Positions 1 through 7,989 of a stretch of 64,000 nucleotides of DNA are shown here, piece by piece. Where the stretch lies: NCBI GenBank assembly GCA_023150275.1, contig JAKLLG010000002.1:138511-202510 (forward strand). Direction: 5' to 3'. The stretch comes from Rhodocyclaceae bacterium. GTDB lineage: Bacteria > Pseudomonadota > Gammaproteobacteria > Burkholderiales > Rhodocyclaceae. A program made the translations under genes and the position numbers. Numbering within the stretch: position 1 is the stretch's first letter; every line of letters begins with the position of its first letter. The notes under the pieces are model-generated. The model made no database searches. It was not told the origin of the DNA and worked only from the letters and a program-made list of their open reading frames with translations.

Positions 1-1448
1 AAGCGCACCTCGTCGCCGACCTTCATGCCTTCGAAGACGTGCGTGGTGAACTTGCCGCCCGGCATCAGGCGGATCTGCAGCTCGATGATGTCGCCGTAGT
101 GCGGCGGGTTGGCGAACGAGAAGGCGCGACGCTGGCCGTCTTCGAGGATGATGTTGATGTACTGGCCGGCCTTGAACTGGATGCGCTCCTTGTTTGGCAG
201 CTTGAGGATGACGCCCATCACGTCATGCGTCAGCTTCTTCAGTTCGACAACATTGGCCGTGTACTCCTTGATGTTGGTGCGCACGGCGCTGGCGTCGTAC
301 TCGATTTCGCAATCCTCGAGCGCGGTCGCGCAGCAGGCGAGCACCTTGCCTGCCGCCAGTTCTTCGGGTGACAGTGCGTTCGGCTGGTAGAGGCCCGGAT
401 CGACCCGGCCGGCGAGCACGGTGCATTTGCAGACGCCGCAGCCGCCGTTACGGCACTCGTAGGGAAGATTCACTTCCTGGCGCAGGCCGGCGTCGAGAAT
501 GGTTTCGTCAAAACGCTGCTTGACCGCGCGGTTGGCAGGATGGAAGGTGATCGCCGCTTCCTTCTTGGCGGCGCCGAGACGCTTGGGCGGCAGCCAGGGC
601 ACCAGGAAAAAGACGATGCCCGCAGCGACGACGGCATACCACAGGGTCATCGGATTCATCTCGTAGACGAGGGCCAGCACCGGCAACTCGAACCAGTCGA
701 AGTTGATGTTGTTGGCGACCACCGACAGGTCTGCCTCGCCGCCCGTGCTGTGCACCGGTTTGACCAGCGACAGCGCGACGAACATCAGCGTCACCGCATA
801 GCGGATCGGCACCGGCGGGTTGATGTGCGCGCGCGGCACGCGCTGCACGTGCACCCACATGATGAAGACAACGATCAGCGGCGCACCGAGGTGGAAGAAG
901 GCGAGCAGGGTGAACAGGCGGCTGTTGACGCTGCCTTCGTAGAGGAAGTTGCGGATCACCGAGCCGTTGAACATCGGCAGCACGTCGAACCACTCGGCGA
1001 TGGCGACAACGATGAACTGCGCCAGTTTGTCCCACACCAGCATGAAGCCGTTGATGCCGGCCACATAGACCAGCACGAGCAGCACGACGCCGGTGCACCA
1101 GGAAAAGGCGCGGAAGCCACGATAGCGGTCGTAGGCGAAGTGGCGAACGAGGTGCAGCAGCATCGTCAGGATCATGCCGTCGGTGGCGTAGCGGTGCACC
1201 GAGCGCATGATGCCGCCGGCCCACCACTGATTGTGCGTGATGGCTTCGACGGACTCGAAGGCGTCATGCACGCCGGTGTCGGTGAAAATGTAGAGATAGA
1301 AGCCGGAAATCACCAGCAGCCAGAACTGCCAGAAGGAGATGGTGCCGAGGTGATAGAAGGGATTGAGCTTGTCGCCAAACGCGAGATTGAAGACATTCTC
1401 GACGCGCATGAAACACCAGCGCAGGAGTCCTTGCAGTAACTTGACCAT
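1..1448 (-). CDS. Cytochrome b – [2Fe-2S] ferredoxin – FAD reductase fusion (3' end outside window)
   Basis: The visible part is 482 residues and runs off the left edge. The first ~290 residues form a membrane cytochrome b of the bc1/b6f type: two histidine pairs, each 14 residues apart (SVHRYATDG to LLHLV, and FFHLG to WVHVQR), would hold two hemes b. Residues ~300-385 are a plant-type ferredoxin with CRNGGCGVC and a later cysteine. From ~395 an FAD domain of the ferredoxin reductase family begins, with RAFSFANPP as its flavin motif; the NAD(P) half would lie beyond the edge. No cytochrome c1 or Rieske gene is nearby. Inferred role: electron exchange between the quinone pool and NAD(P)H. A cytochrome b/b6 fused to flavin and NAD(P) domains was proposed in Accumulibacter for anaerobic quinol re-oxidation (recalled, not checked). 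It is the third gene of the operon starting at 3567; the ATG has no strong ribosome site. Confidence 0.85.
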   Translation of the reverse strand, partial: MVKLLQGLLRWCFMRVENVFNLAFGDKLNPFYHLGTISFWQFWLLVISGFYLYIFTDTGVHDAFESVEAITHNQWWAGGIMRSVHRYATDGMILTMLLHLVRHFAYDRYRGFRAFSWCTGVVLLVLVYVAGINGFMLVWDKLAQFIVVAIAEWFDVLPMFNGSVIRNFLYEGSVNSRLFTLLAFFHLGAPLIVVFIMWVHVQRVPRAHINPPVPIRYAVTLMFVALSLVKPVHSTGGEADLSVVANNINFDWFELPVLALVYEMNPMTLWYAVVAAGIVFFLVPWLPPKRLGAAKKEAAITFHPANRAVKQRFDETILDAGLRQEVNLPYECRNGGCGVCKCTVLAGRVDPGLYQPNALSPEELAAGKVLACCATALEDCEIEYDASAVRTNIKEYTANVVELKKLTHDVMGVILKLPNKERIQFKAGQYINIILEDGQRRAFSFANPPHYGDIIELQIRLMPGGKFTTHVFEGMKVGDEVR

Positions 1449-1502
1449 GATTCTGTTCGCTCGAAAAATTGTGTGGGGCGGCGTTCTGTTCGATACGGCG
1501 GC

Positions 1503-2003
1503 TTACTTGAAGAAAAGCCCGCCCTTGTCCGGATGGAAGTCGATCACGAGGTTCTGCAGTGGCTTCAGATCGATCGTCTCTTCCTTCTCGAAGCGCCAGC
1601 CTTCCAGTTTCGTGTTGTCCTGCATGCGCGCGGTGAACTTGTAGGTGCCGGCCTTCAGCTCGATGCGGCGGTACATGGTCGAAATGCCGTCCTTGTAGAG
1701 GCCGGTGGGGTACAGCACATGCTTGACGTAGTTCTTGTCGTCGATGTCGAGTTCGAACTTGATGTCCGAACGCTCACGCGGGCAATCCATGGGCGCGCGC
1801 ATGTTCGGCGGCAGCTTGGCGAGTTCCTCCGGCGTGCGCTTGCGACAATCGCGCTCACCGAGGTGGCTGAACGATACGCGGACGACGGCCACGTCGTCGG
1901 GGATCTGGCTGTATTTGGGGTTGGTGGCAAAAAAGCCGATGAATGCAGCAAAGGCGCCATAAAGGACGACCTGGCCGGCAATGGCGGCGGCGGGCTTAAG
2001 CAT
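1503..2003 (-). CDS. Membrane-anchored protein of unknown function between two cytochrome b fusions
   Basis: This 166-residue protein is not one I recognise. It has one hydrophobic segment at residues ~8-26 (GQVVLYGAFAAFIGFF) and a hydrophilic rest that should lie in the periplasm. The outer part carries two cysteines about 21 residues apart (GERDC and APMDC) and a basic, proline-rich stretch between them. There is no CxxCH heme motif and no Rieske motif, so it is neither a c1 nor an iron-sulfur subunit. The ATG at 2003 overlaps the stop of the upstream cytochrome b gene by eight bases and has GGAGAA nine bases upstream. Its place between two cytochrome b genes suggests a structural or copper/redox accessory subunit of the same complex; that is inference. 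Confidence 0.75.
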   Translation of the reverse strand: MLKPAAAIAGQVVLYGAFAAFIGFFATNPKYSQIPDDVAVVRVSFSHLGERDCRKRTPEELAKLPPNMRAPMDCPRERSDIKFELDIDDKNYVKHVLYPTGLYKDGISTMYRRIELKAGTYKFTARMQDNTKLEGWRFEKEETIDLKPLQNLVIDFHPDKGGLFFK

Positions 2004-3567
2004 GGTGGGCGGTTCTCCGAAGATAAGGCTGAATCTCTTGTGCAGCATCCGGCATTGTGGCCAGACGCGCTTTGAAATTTATCAAGGCGTGATGCAATAG
2101 TTTGCCGTCGTTTGCCGAGGCATACACGATCTCGATGCGTTGATCAGGCACCTTGGTTCGCAGGCGGGGCTCACGCTCCCGCGCGAGCCGTGCCTGTGTC
2201 CAGCGATCGCCCAGCCGGTAGGCGCAAGCGCCTTGGCGGCAGCTGGCGATCATGACGCCGTCGGCGCCAGCGCGCAACGCGTACTCGACGAAGGAAGGCG
2301 GCAGCATGCCGGCGCAAATCATTGGCAGGGTGGCTGTATTGGCTGATTCCAGTTCAGCGGCCGCCGCGCCATGGTCGCAGCCAAAAACGACGACGCGGGT
2401 GTGTCCCGTCAGCGCCGCCAGTTTGTTCTCCAGCGCGGCGCGCAGGGCATCAACGGGGAGTTGTGGCATGTCGATGCCGGTGATCAGCCGCTCCTGGCTG
2501 CGGAACGGTGTCGACGAGGGGCAGGCGCCAGCGCAGATGCCGCAGCTGGCGCACAGCGATTCGTCGACGACCGCAATCTTGTAGCCGGGGCGTGCGGGGT
2601 GCGGTGCCATGACGACCGCCGCATAGGGGCAGTCGGCCTGGCAGCGGGCGCAACCGTTGCAGTTGGCAGGATCGACGACCGCGACGGGCGCGGCACGATG
2701 TTCGGAAAGGAATGGCAATGCAAAAAGCAGCACCGTGAGCGCGCAGAGCAGCGTCCACACGAAGGCGGGCGAGGTCAGGTCCGTCAGCGGGTGCAGGAAG
2801 AGAATGAACCAGTCCAGACGCGTGTCGGCCGGTATTGCCGCGAGATTGGCCGGTGCCTCGCTGACAGCGGGCTGCAGCAGTGAGAGTGCCAGCAATGCGC
2901 CCGCCGTTCCCTGCATCAGCGGTTTGGAGGGGAGATGGTCGACGTGCGAGATCCGGTGCACATGTGCCCACAGTGCGGCAAGCAGGAGGATCGGCAGCCC
3001 AATATGGATGAAAACGAGCAGCGTGAAAAAGCGGTCGTTGATCGATTCGGTGGTCAGAAAATTGCGCACCGCGGGTTCGCTGAAGATGGGCAACCAGTCG
3101 AGCAGTTCGGTTGTCGAGATCGCGGAGAACTGCGCGACCTGATCCCAGACGATCCAGTAGCCGCCAATGCCGCTCGCGAAGGCGAGCCAGATCAGCGGCA
3201 CACCGGTGACCCACGAATAAAAGCGGAAGCCTGTGTAGCGCCCGAAGGCCCATTCGCGCAGCAGGTGCAGGCCCATGACGAGCATGAAGGCGTCGGATGC
3301 GTAGCGGTGCAGGCTGCGCAGGATACCGCCGAAATACCACTGGTCGCGGGTGATGTCGCCGATCGAGTTGTATACCTGCTGGACGCCGGTGTCGATGACG
3401 ATGTACAGATAGATACCCGAGCCGACGATGATCCAGAGCAGATACAGGCCCATGGCGCCGAGATGGCGCAGCGGATTGTGGGCGCCGCCAAAAAACTGGT
3501 CGAAGAACTCCTCGCACCGCTGAAACGGTACCTTGACGGTCGTGCGGAGGGCGGTGTCGAGGCTCAT
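1996..3567 (-). CDS. Cytochrome b – double [4Fe-4S] – MvhD-like fusion
   Basis: A 523-residue protein with three parts. Residues ~1-290 are a cytochrome b: histidines 87/101 and 188/202 are each 14 apart, as in bc1. Residues ~303-350 hold two cluster motifs, CNGCARCQADCP and CASCGICAGACP, typical of 2x[4Fe-4S] ferredoxins. Residues ~395-520 resemble the MvhD / HdrA-associated iron-sulfur domain (VVVFGCDHG, MICAGM, GADGVMIASCRQGAC). MvhD links hydrogenase to heterodisulfide reductase in methanogens; fused to a cytochrome b it would make a wire from quinol to a soluble low-potential partner (inference). Where bc complexes carry PEWY near the Qo site, this protein has LDWF. ATG at 3567 was preferred to an in-frame TTG six bases earlier; no clear ribosome site precedes either. 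First gene of its operon, behind an FNR-like promoter. Confidence 0.85.
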   Translation of the reverse strand: MSLDTALRTTVKVPFQRCEEFFDQFFGGAHNPLRHLGAMGLYLLWIIVGSGIYLYIVIDTGVQQVYNSIGDITRDQWYFGGILRSLHRYASDAFMLVMGLHLLREWAFGRYTGFRFYSWVTGVPLIWLAFASGIGGYWIVWDQVAQFSAISTTELLDWLPIFSEPAVRNFLTTESINDRFFTLLVFIHIGLPILLLAALWAHVHRISHVDHLPSKPLMQGTAGALLALSLLQPAVSEAPANLAAIPADTRLDWFILFLHPLTDLTSPAFVWTLLCALTVLLFALPFLSEHRAAPVAVVDPANCNGCARCQADCPYAAVVMAPHPARPGYKIAVVDESLCASCGICAGACPSSTPFRSQERLITGIDMPQLPVDALRAALENKLAALTGHTRVVVFGCDHGAAAAELESANTATLPMICAGMLPPSFVEYALRAGADGVMIASCRQGACAYRLGDRWTQARLAREREPRLRTKVPDQRIEIVYASANDGKLLHHALINFKARLATMPDAAQEIQPYLRRTAHHA

Positions 3568-3616
3568 GACCAAGGAAAATGGCGCTGCTGCTATCGCGGG
3601 TGACTATTAGAGAGTG

Positions 3617-3658
3617 ATTATATTTGCCGCCATGTCAAGGCGACTTGACCGGCATCAA
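3617..3658 (-). promoter_or_regulatory. FNR/Dnr-like class II promoter for the cytochrome b fusion operon
   Basis: Positions 3645-3658 read TTGACCGGCATCAA on the plus strand (TTGATGCCGGTCAA on the minus), one base off the FNR consensus TTGAT-N4-ATCAA. A perfect TATAAT lies at 3622-3617 on the minus strand. The box centre is about 41 bases upstream of the start expected from that hexamer, which is the class II activator position. The cytochrome b start codon follows about 50 bases downstream of the hexamer. FNR, ANR and Dnr sites cannot be told apart from sequence alone. Confidence 0.75.
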
Positions 3659-3662
3659 TTCC

Positions 3663-3677
3663 GCGGCAAAACGCCGC
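3663..3677. repeat. GC-rich inverted repeat beside the FNR-like box
   Basis: GCGGC, AAAAC, GCCGC forms a short hairpin five bases from the FNR-like box, downstream of the SCO gene. A nearly identical but longer hairpin lies at 11063-11083, downstream of the second SCO operon. It lacks a T tract on either strand, so it is a weak terminator candidate at best. Confidence 0.45.
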
Positions 3678-3746
3678 AGCAGGCCTGAGAAACGCCTGGA
3701 GCAGTGCAGCTGGAAGGGCGCAGGAAGGGCGCTGCTACGCGACGGA

Positions 3747-4649
3747 TCAGGGGGCGGGCGGTGACTCGCGACGCCGGTTGCGCCACACGTTGATCGAGAG
3801 ATAGATCATGAAACCGACGAAGCTGAGGAAGCCCGCGGCCATCAGGTAGACCGAGTAATTGGTGCGATACCGTCCGGACACCGGGTCGTACACCGAACAC
3901 AGGATGCGCACGCGCTCCATGAGTTCCTTCACCGTGCTCACCTGCGAAGGAATGGCTGAGCCGGTGATCAGCAGCTTGAGCGGCTCGGCAAGATCCTCGG
4001 GGGTGAATTTCTCGCCATAGACCTGACGCACGATGCGGCCTTCCGCGTCGATCATCGTGATCTGGTTGAGATGGTCGAAACCGGCGGGTGTTGCGACAAA
4101 ACTGAAACCGAAGCTCTGTGTGACGTCGTTCACGATCGCCTGCGCCGGGCTGAGAAACTCCCAGTTCGGCAAATCGAGCCCGTAGCGGCTGGCGAAGTCC
4201 TTCATTGCCTGCGGCGAGTCGAACGGTTGGTTGAAGCCGATGGTGACGATGTTGAAGCGTTCGGCGCCCATCACGTTCACGGTTTCCGCCACGGCCTTCT
4301 GCAGATTGCGCGTTGTCGTCGGACAGACCTGGAAGCAGGCGGTGTAGACAAAGCTGACGAGCAGGGGCTTGCCACGGTAGCGCGCCAGTTCCACCGGCCG
4401 GCTTTCGCGGTCGAGCAGGACAAAATCCTTCATGGGCTGGCCGACGACGGCCTGCGAACGCTCGAAGGCCGCCTTTTCGTCGAGGGTGGTCAGCGTCAGT
4501 CCCGGGCTCAGCGAGGTTGCCGGTCGCGCCGTCATCTTCGGCTTGTCCGCCGGCGTTTCCGCGCCGAAAGCAGGCGTACTGCCGGTAACCACTGCAGCTG
4601 CCAGGGTCGTTGTCAGCACAACGGCGGAGAGGAGCGAGCGGAAAATCAC
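3747..4649 (-). CDS. SCO1/SenC-family copper chaperone with C-terminal membrane anchor
   Basis: About 300 residues. It has an N-terminal hydrophobic segment ending near AFGAET, a thioredoxin-like SCO domain with the copper motif CFQVCP and a downstream histidine in GFDHLNQ, then a C-terminal membrane helix (YLMAAGFLSFVGFMIYLSI). SCO proteins deliver copper to the CuA site of subunit II and reduce its cysteines. It is the last gene of the operon 8136-3747 and follows heme O synthase by 35 bases. The start is uncertain: GTG at 4649 fits the signal segment best, a TTG at 4667 is the alternative, and neither has a good ribosome site. The C-terminal anchor is unlike the lipoprotein SCO at 11551-12132. 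SenC beside subunits I and II also recalls the norSY-senC cluster of Nitrosomonas. Confidence 0.85.
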   Translation of the reverse strand: MIFRSLLSAVVLTTTLAAAVVTGSTPAFGAETPADKPKMTARPATSLSPGLTLTTLDEKAAFERSQAVVGQPMKDFVLLDRESRPVELARYRGKPLLVSFVYTACFQVCPTTTRNLQKAVAETVNVMGAERFNIVTIGFNQPFDSPQAMKDFASRYGLDLPNWEFLSPAQAIVNDVTQSFGFSFVATPAGFDHLNQITMIDAEGRIVRQVYGEKFTPEDLAEPLKLLITGSAIPSQVSTVKELMERVRILCSVYDPVSGRYRTNYSVYLMAAGFLSFVGFMIYLSINVWRNRRRESPPAP

Positions 4650-4684
4650 TCGTGGCGTTGCGAGCAAGATGGTTGTTGCTTCGG

Positions 4685-5575
4685 TCAGAATTGGCTGTCG
4701 GCAATGGCGCCAACGAGCACCAGCGTCAACTGGATCAGCGAGGCATGAAAGCTGGCGAGTGCCGCCTTGCGCTCCGGCGAGCGGACAAGTTGCCAGGATT
4801 TCATCAGGAACAAGGCGCCGCCCGTCGCGGCACCGACGAAATAAATCCAGCCCAGACCGAAGAAGAGCGGCAGGAAGGAAGCGGCAACGAGCGCCACGGT
4901 GCTGTAGAAGATGGTCCACGCGGCTTTTTCGTTACCGACGACGACCGGAAGCATCGGCACACCCGCCGCGGCGTAGTCGTCCTTGCAGGCGATGGCCAGC
5001 GACCAGAAGTGCGGCGGTGTCCACAGGAAGAGTACGAAGGCGAGCGCCAGGGGTATCGCGCCATGGCCTGGGTCGGCCGCGGTGGCACCGGCAAGCACGG
5101 CCCAGCTACCGGCGAGGCCGCCGAAGACGATGTTCAGCCAGGTGCGGCGCTTCAGCCAGACCGTATAAACGATTGCGTAGAAGAACGCGCCAAGAAAGAC
5201 ATAGAGCGCCGACCAGGCATTCAACACAAGCCACGCGGCGCCAACCGAGGTCACCGTGAGCACGGCGATCACGCCAAGCCAGAAGGGGCCGTGGGTCAGT
5301 TGGCCGGTCACGAAAGGACGATTCTTCGTGCGTGCCATCTTGGGGTCGAGATCATGCTCGTAATACTGGTTGAAAGCGCCAGCTGCGGCCGACGAAACCA
5401 GCACCGAGAAGGTGAGAACGATCAATTCGAGTGCCGAGAGGCTGGGGCCGCCGCTGACGGCGAGACCGGCCAGCGCTGTAAACGTGATGACCACCCCAAT
5501 GCGCAGTTTGAACAAGCCGAGGATGGTGCGCAACGAAATACCGTGGGCGCTGGAGTTGGGCGTCGTCGAATGCAT
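4685..5575 (-). CDS. ctaB: Protoheme IX farnesyltransferase (heme O synthase)
   Basis: A polytopic UbiA-family prenyltransferase of 296 residues. It transfers a farnesyl group from farnesyl diphosphate to heme B, giving heme O, the precursor of heme A. The motif NQYYEHDLDPKMARTKNRP fits the family NxxxDxxxDxxMxRT signature, and a second loop has CKDDY. ATG at 5575 gives the usual CtaB length; the upstream extension is polar and unlike the family. It follows subunit I by 129 bases that contain two hairpins, and precedes the SCO gene. With the two heme A synthase-like genes across the divergent promoter, it implies that the enzyme encoded here carries heme O or A. Confidence 0.93.
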   Translation of the reverse strand: MHSTTPNSSAHGISLRTILGLFKLRIGVVITFTALAGLAVSGGPSLSALELIVLTFSVLVSSAAAGAFNQYYEHDLDPKMARTKNRPFVTGQLTHGPFWLGVIAVLTVTSVGAAWLVLNAWSALYVFLGAFFYAIVYTVWLKRRTWLNIVFGGLAGSWAVLAGATAADPGHGAIPLALAFVLFLWTPPHFWSLAIACKDDYAAAGVPMLPVVVGNEKAAWTIFYSTVALVAASFLPLFFGLGWIYFVGAATGGALFLMKSWQLVRSPERKAALASFHASLIQLTLVLVGAIADSQF

Positions 5576-5635
5576 AGGCGTTTCTGGATGGGGCGCTCGG
5601 GGTTTGGTGGAAGCGTTGATCTTCTTCGACCGGCT

Positions 5636-5694
5636 TGAATCCGTTCTGCGTGGCAAACCGGATTCAGGCAGGCCCCACGCCCGGGGGCGTGGGG
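5636..5694. repeat. Two hairpins between oxidase subunit I and ctaB
   Basis: CCCCACGCCC at 5673-5682 pairs perfectly with GGGCGTGGGG at 5685-5694 around a two-base gap, just after the subunit I stop. A second pair, TGAATCCG at 5636-5643 and CGGATTCA at 5659-5666, lies further downstream. No T tract follows on the minus strand, so an mRNA-stability or attenuation role fits better than full termination. Confidence 0.6.
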
Positions 5695-5704
5695 AGGTTT
5701 CTGC

Positions 5705-7399
5705 TTAGCTGAGCAGCCAGACTTCGGACAGGTACTTCCAGTTCACGTAGTAGTACAGCACGAAGGCCACGAACAGCGTCAGGGCGAGAACGACGGTACC
5801 CGGAACGGCGACGTGGTCGCTGCCGTGATGCGAGGCCGAAGCAGCCGGCGTTGCTGCCGGGATCGGGGTCGGCTTGTCGACGTACTGGCCGCCATCAAGC
5901 TTCTTGCCCCACAGCAGCGAGCCGACGACGAGGTAGATCCACAGGCCGCCGCCGATGATGGTGACAACACCGAAGAAGCCGGTCATGCCCATCATCAGCA
6001 TCGCGGCACCCGGCCACTCGTAGGTGAACGGTGCGCCCTGGAAGGCCATGTCCCAGTGACGGCGGGAGACGCCCAGCGTGCCGGCGCCCATCATCACGAG
6101 GCCGGTGATCGACATTGCGATACCGAACAGGTACGGCTGGATCTGGCACAGCTTCGGGTGGATCATTTCGCGCTTGAACAGCGTCGGCACCAGCAGGTAG
6201 GTCACTGCCATGAAGGCCAGCGTGGTACCCGTGACGACCGTCGTGTGGAAGTGGCCCGGCACGTAGAAGGTGTTGTGCATCAGCATGTTGATCTGCTCGG
6301 TACCAAGCACGACACCGGAGATGCCGCCGAGGAAGCCGAAGGAGACCAGCGAGATGAACATGCCGGCGAAGGCGGGGTTGCCCCACGGTGCCTTGCGCAG
6401 CCACTCGAACGTGCCATTGGTGAAGCCCTTGCGACGCATCGCAGCTTCAACCGCACCCGGAACCGTGAAGCCGTGGATCATCGAGGCCATCACTGCGAAG
6501 TACATGAAGTACGAGGTGTTCAGCACTTTCCACTCGGCGCTCATGCCCGGGTCGGACAGGAGGTGGTGGGCGGAAGCGAGCTGCAGGAACAGGATGTAGA
6601 GCAGGAACGCGCCGCGCGAAACCTTTTCCGACAGCGGCTTGGCGCCGATGACGATGGCCGGGATCAGGTACCAGATCGACACATGCGCGGCAACGTTGAT
6701 CTGTTGCGACGAGTGGCCCAGGCCCCACCAGACCATGCGATACAGCTGCGGGTCGATTTCCTTGATCAGGCCGACCGACCAGAAGAAGGTCGGCACCAGG
6801 ATGCCGGCACCGGTCAGAATCGTGAAAATCGCGATGATGGTGGCGGTCAGCGCACCGAAGGTGACCATCGGGATCGAGCCGGTGTAGGTCTTGTCCTTCT
6901 TCGCGACGGCGAGCGTGCCGAGGAAGATGAAGCAGCCGATCAGCGCGCCGACGGCAAACAGGATCAGGCCGAGGTAGAAGTGCGGTGCGGCCTGCATCGG
7001 CACGTAGGACGTGAACATCACGCTCGACTCGCCCTGGAAGATGGCGACGTTGGTCATGATGCTGCCGACGACCATCAGCCAGAACTGTACCCAGCCCAAC
7101 ATCGGCGTTGCCAGGCGGCAGCGCAGCAAGGTGGAAGAGGCGAAGTAGAGCACGGCCATCTCGAAGAAGATGATCCAGCAGAGCAGCATGTCAATGCCGT
7201 GCGCGGTGAGGATCAGGTAGAACTGATCCGGCGGCAGCAGCTTGAAGGCGGGCCAGCGGGTCATGATGACGCCGATGGCCGTGATGCCGCCGACCAGCAG
7301 CCAGAGCACGGCCGCGACGGCGTTCCATTTCATCAGTTTTTCGGCTTGCGCCTCGAACTGAAGCCCGGAAGCCGGGCAGGTACGGTAAGTGGTTGCCAC
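5705..7399 (-). CDS. Heme-copper oxidase superfamily subunit I, ba3-like, active-site tyrosine apparently replaced
   Basis: 564 residues with about 13 membrane helices. By similarity to Thermus ba3: H67 and H385 bind the low-spin heme, H383 the high-spin heme (YVPGHFH), and H229, H278, H279 bind CuB (WWGLGHSSQQ and SAHHLLSDPG). In ba3 the residue four after the first CuB histidine is the cross-linked tyrosine (HPIVY); here it is Q233 (HSSQQ). That tyrosine is needed for O2 reduction and is missing in NO reductases, so this may be an NO reductase related to the B family (groups named sNOR, bNOR, eNOR) rather than an oxidase. An alternative alignment would use H239 in AAHVSIWY; that too gives no tyrosine at +4. 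GTG start with AGGGGGA upstream. The operon sits behind an FNR-like box. Confidence 0.88.
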   Translation of the reverse strand: MATTYRTCPASGLQFEAQAEKLMKWNAVAAVLWLLVGGITAIGVIMTRWPAFKLLPPDQFYLILTAHGIDMLLCWIIFFEMAVLYFASSTLLRCRLATPMLGWVQFWLMVVGSIMTNVAIFQGESSVMFTSYVPMQAAPHFYLGLILFAVGALIGCFIFLGTLAVAKKDKTYTGSIPMVTFGALTATIIAIFTILTGAGILVPTFFWSVGLIKEIDPQLYRMVWWGLGHSSQQINVAAHVSIWYLIPAIVIGAKPLSEKVSRGAFLLYILFLQLASAHHLLSDPGMSAEWKVLNTSYFMYFAVMASMIHGFTVPGAVEAAMRRKGFTNGTFEWLRKAPWGNPAFAGMFISLVSFGFLGGISGVVLGTEQINMLMHNTFYVPGHFHTTVVTGTTLAFMAVTYLLVPTLFKREMIHPKLCQIQPYLFGIAMSITGLVMMGAGTLGVSRRHWDMAFQGAPFTYEWPGAAMLMMGMTGFFGVVTIIGGGLWIYLVVGSLLWGKKLDGGQYVDKPTPIPAATPAASASHHGSDHVAVPGTVVLALTLFVAFVLYYYVNWKYLSEVWLLS

Positions 7400-7412
7400 G
7401 TGTTATTCCCCC

Positions 7413-7964
7413 TTATTCCTTGACGTAGATCCGGCCGAGCATCGAGTGGTGGCCAATGCCGCAGAACTCGTTGCAGACGATCGCAAAGGTGCCCGCCGAG
7501 GTCGGCGTCATCTTGACGACGTGCTCGTAGGTCGGGATCACCTGAATGTTGATGTTGACCGGTTGCAGCGAGAAGCCGTGGTTGTAGTCCATCGACGACA
7601 GGTGGATCTTGTATTCCTTGCCCTTTTGCAACTCAAGGATCGGATACCAGTTCCACAGGCGGGCGATCAGGTAGCCATCACCACCGGCCGGCACGCTGAC
7701 GACGGGAATTTCCTCGCCGTTGAGGCCGGTTTCGTTACGCACGGTATTTTCGGCAATGAACTTCTCCGCCTTGGCGGCGTAAGCTTCCGGGGTGGTCTTG
7801 TAGGCCTCGTTGGAAAGGTTCTGCTTTCCATAGATGTGCCAGTAAATCATCATGACGAACATGACCATGCCCCAGACGAAGGCGATCGCAATCCAGAACC
7901 ACTCGGTCTTGTCGATCGATTCCTTCCACCAGAGCCGGTTTGCGGGCGGCAGAATTGAACTCAT
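7413..7964 (-). CDS. Heme-copper oxidase subunit II with intact CuA site
   Basis: A 183-residue protein with one N-terminal membrane helix (FWIAIAFVWGMVMFVMMIYW) and a periplasmic cupredoxin domain. The CuA ligands are complete: an upstream histidine in MDYNHGF and the loop CNEFCGIGHHSM, with C, C, H and M spaced 4, 4 and 3. It therefore accepts electrons from a c-type cytochrome or cupredoxin. An insertion of about 45 polar residues lies between the helix and the cupredoxin fold. ATG at 7964 has GAGGGAG six bases upstream. The gene ends 13 bases before subunit I. Single-helix subunit II plus a B-type subunit I matches the ba3 layout, and also the NorY-like subunits of sNOR clusters. Confidence 0.9.
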   Translation of the reverse strand: MSSILPPANRLWWKESIDKTEWFWIAIAFVWGMVMFVMMIYWHIYGKQNLSNEAYKTTPEAYAAKAEKFIAENTVRNETGLNGEEIPVVSVPAGGDGYLIARLWNWYPILELQKGKEYKIHLSSMDYNHGFSLQPVNINIQVIPTYEHVVKMTPTSAGTFAIVCNEFCGIGHHSMLGRIYVKE

Positions 7965-7989
7965 TGGGTTCTCCCTCTATTTGATTGAA

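Noticed and set aside
508-1227. A long minus-strand open frame of 239 codons
   Set aside because: It is a shadow of the cytochrome b–ferredoxin fusion, which runs in another minus-strand frame from 1448 off the left edge and shows true heme and cluster motifs.
5705-7399. Plain annotation as a cytochrome c oxidase
   Set aside because: The metal ligands support the superfamily, but the missing tyrosine and the FNR-like promoter make a simple oxidase label unsafe.
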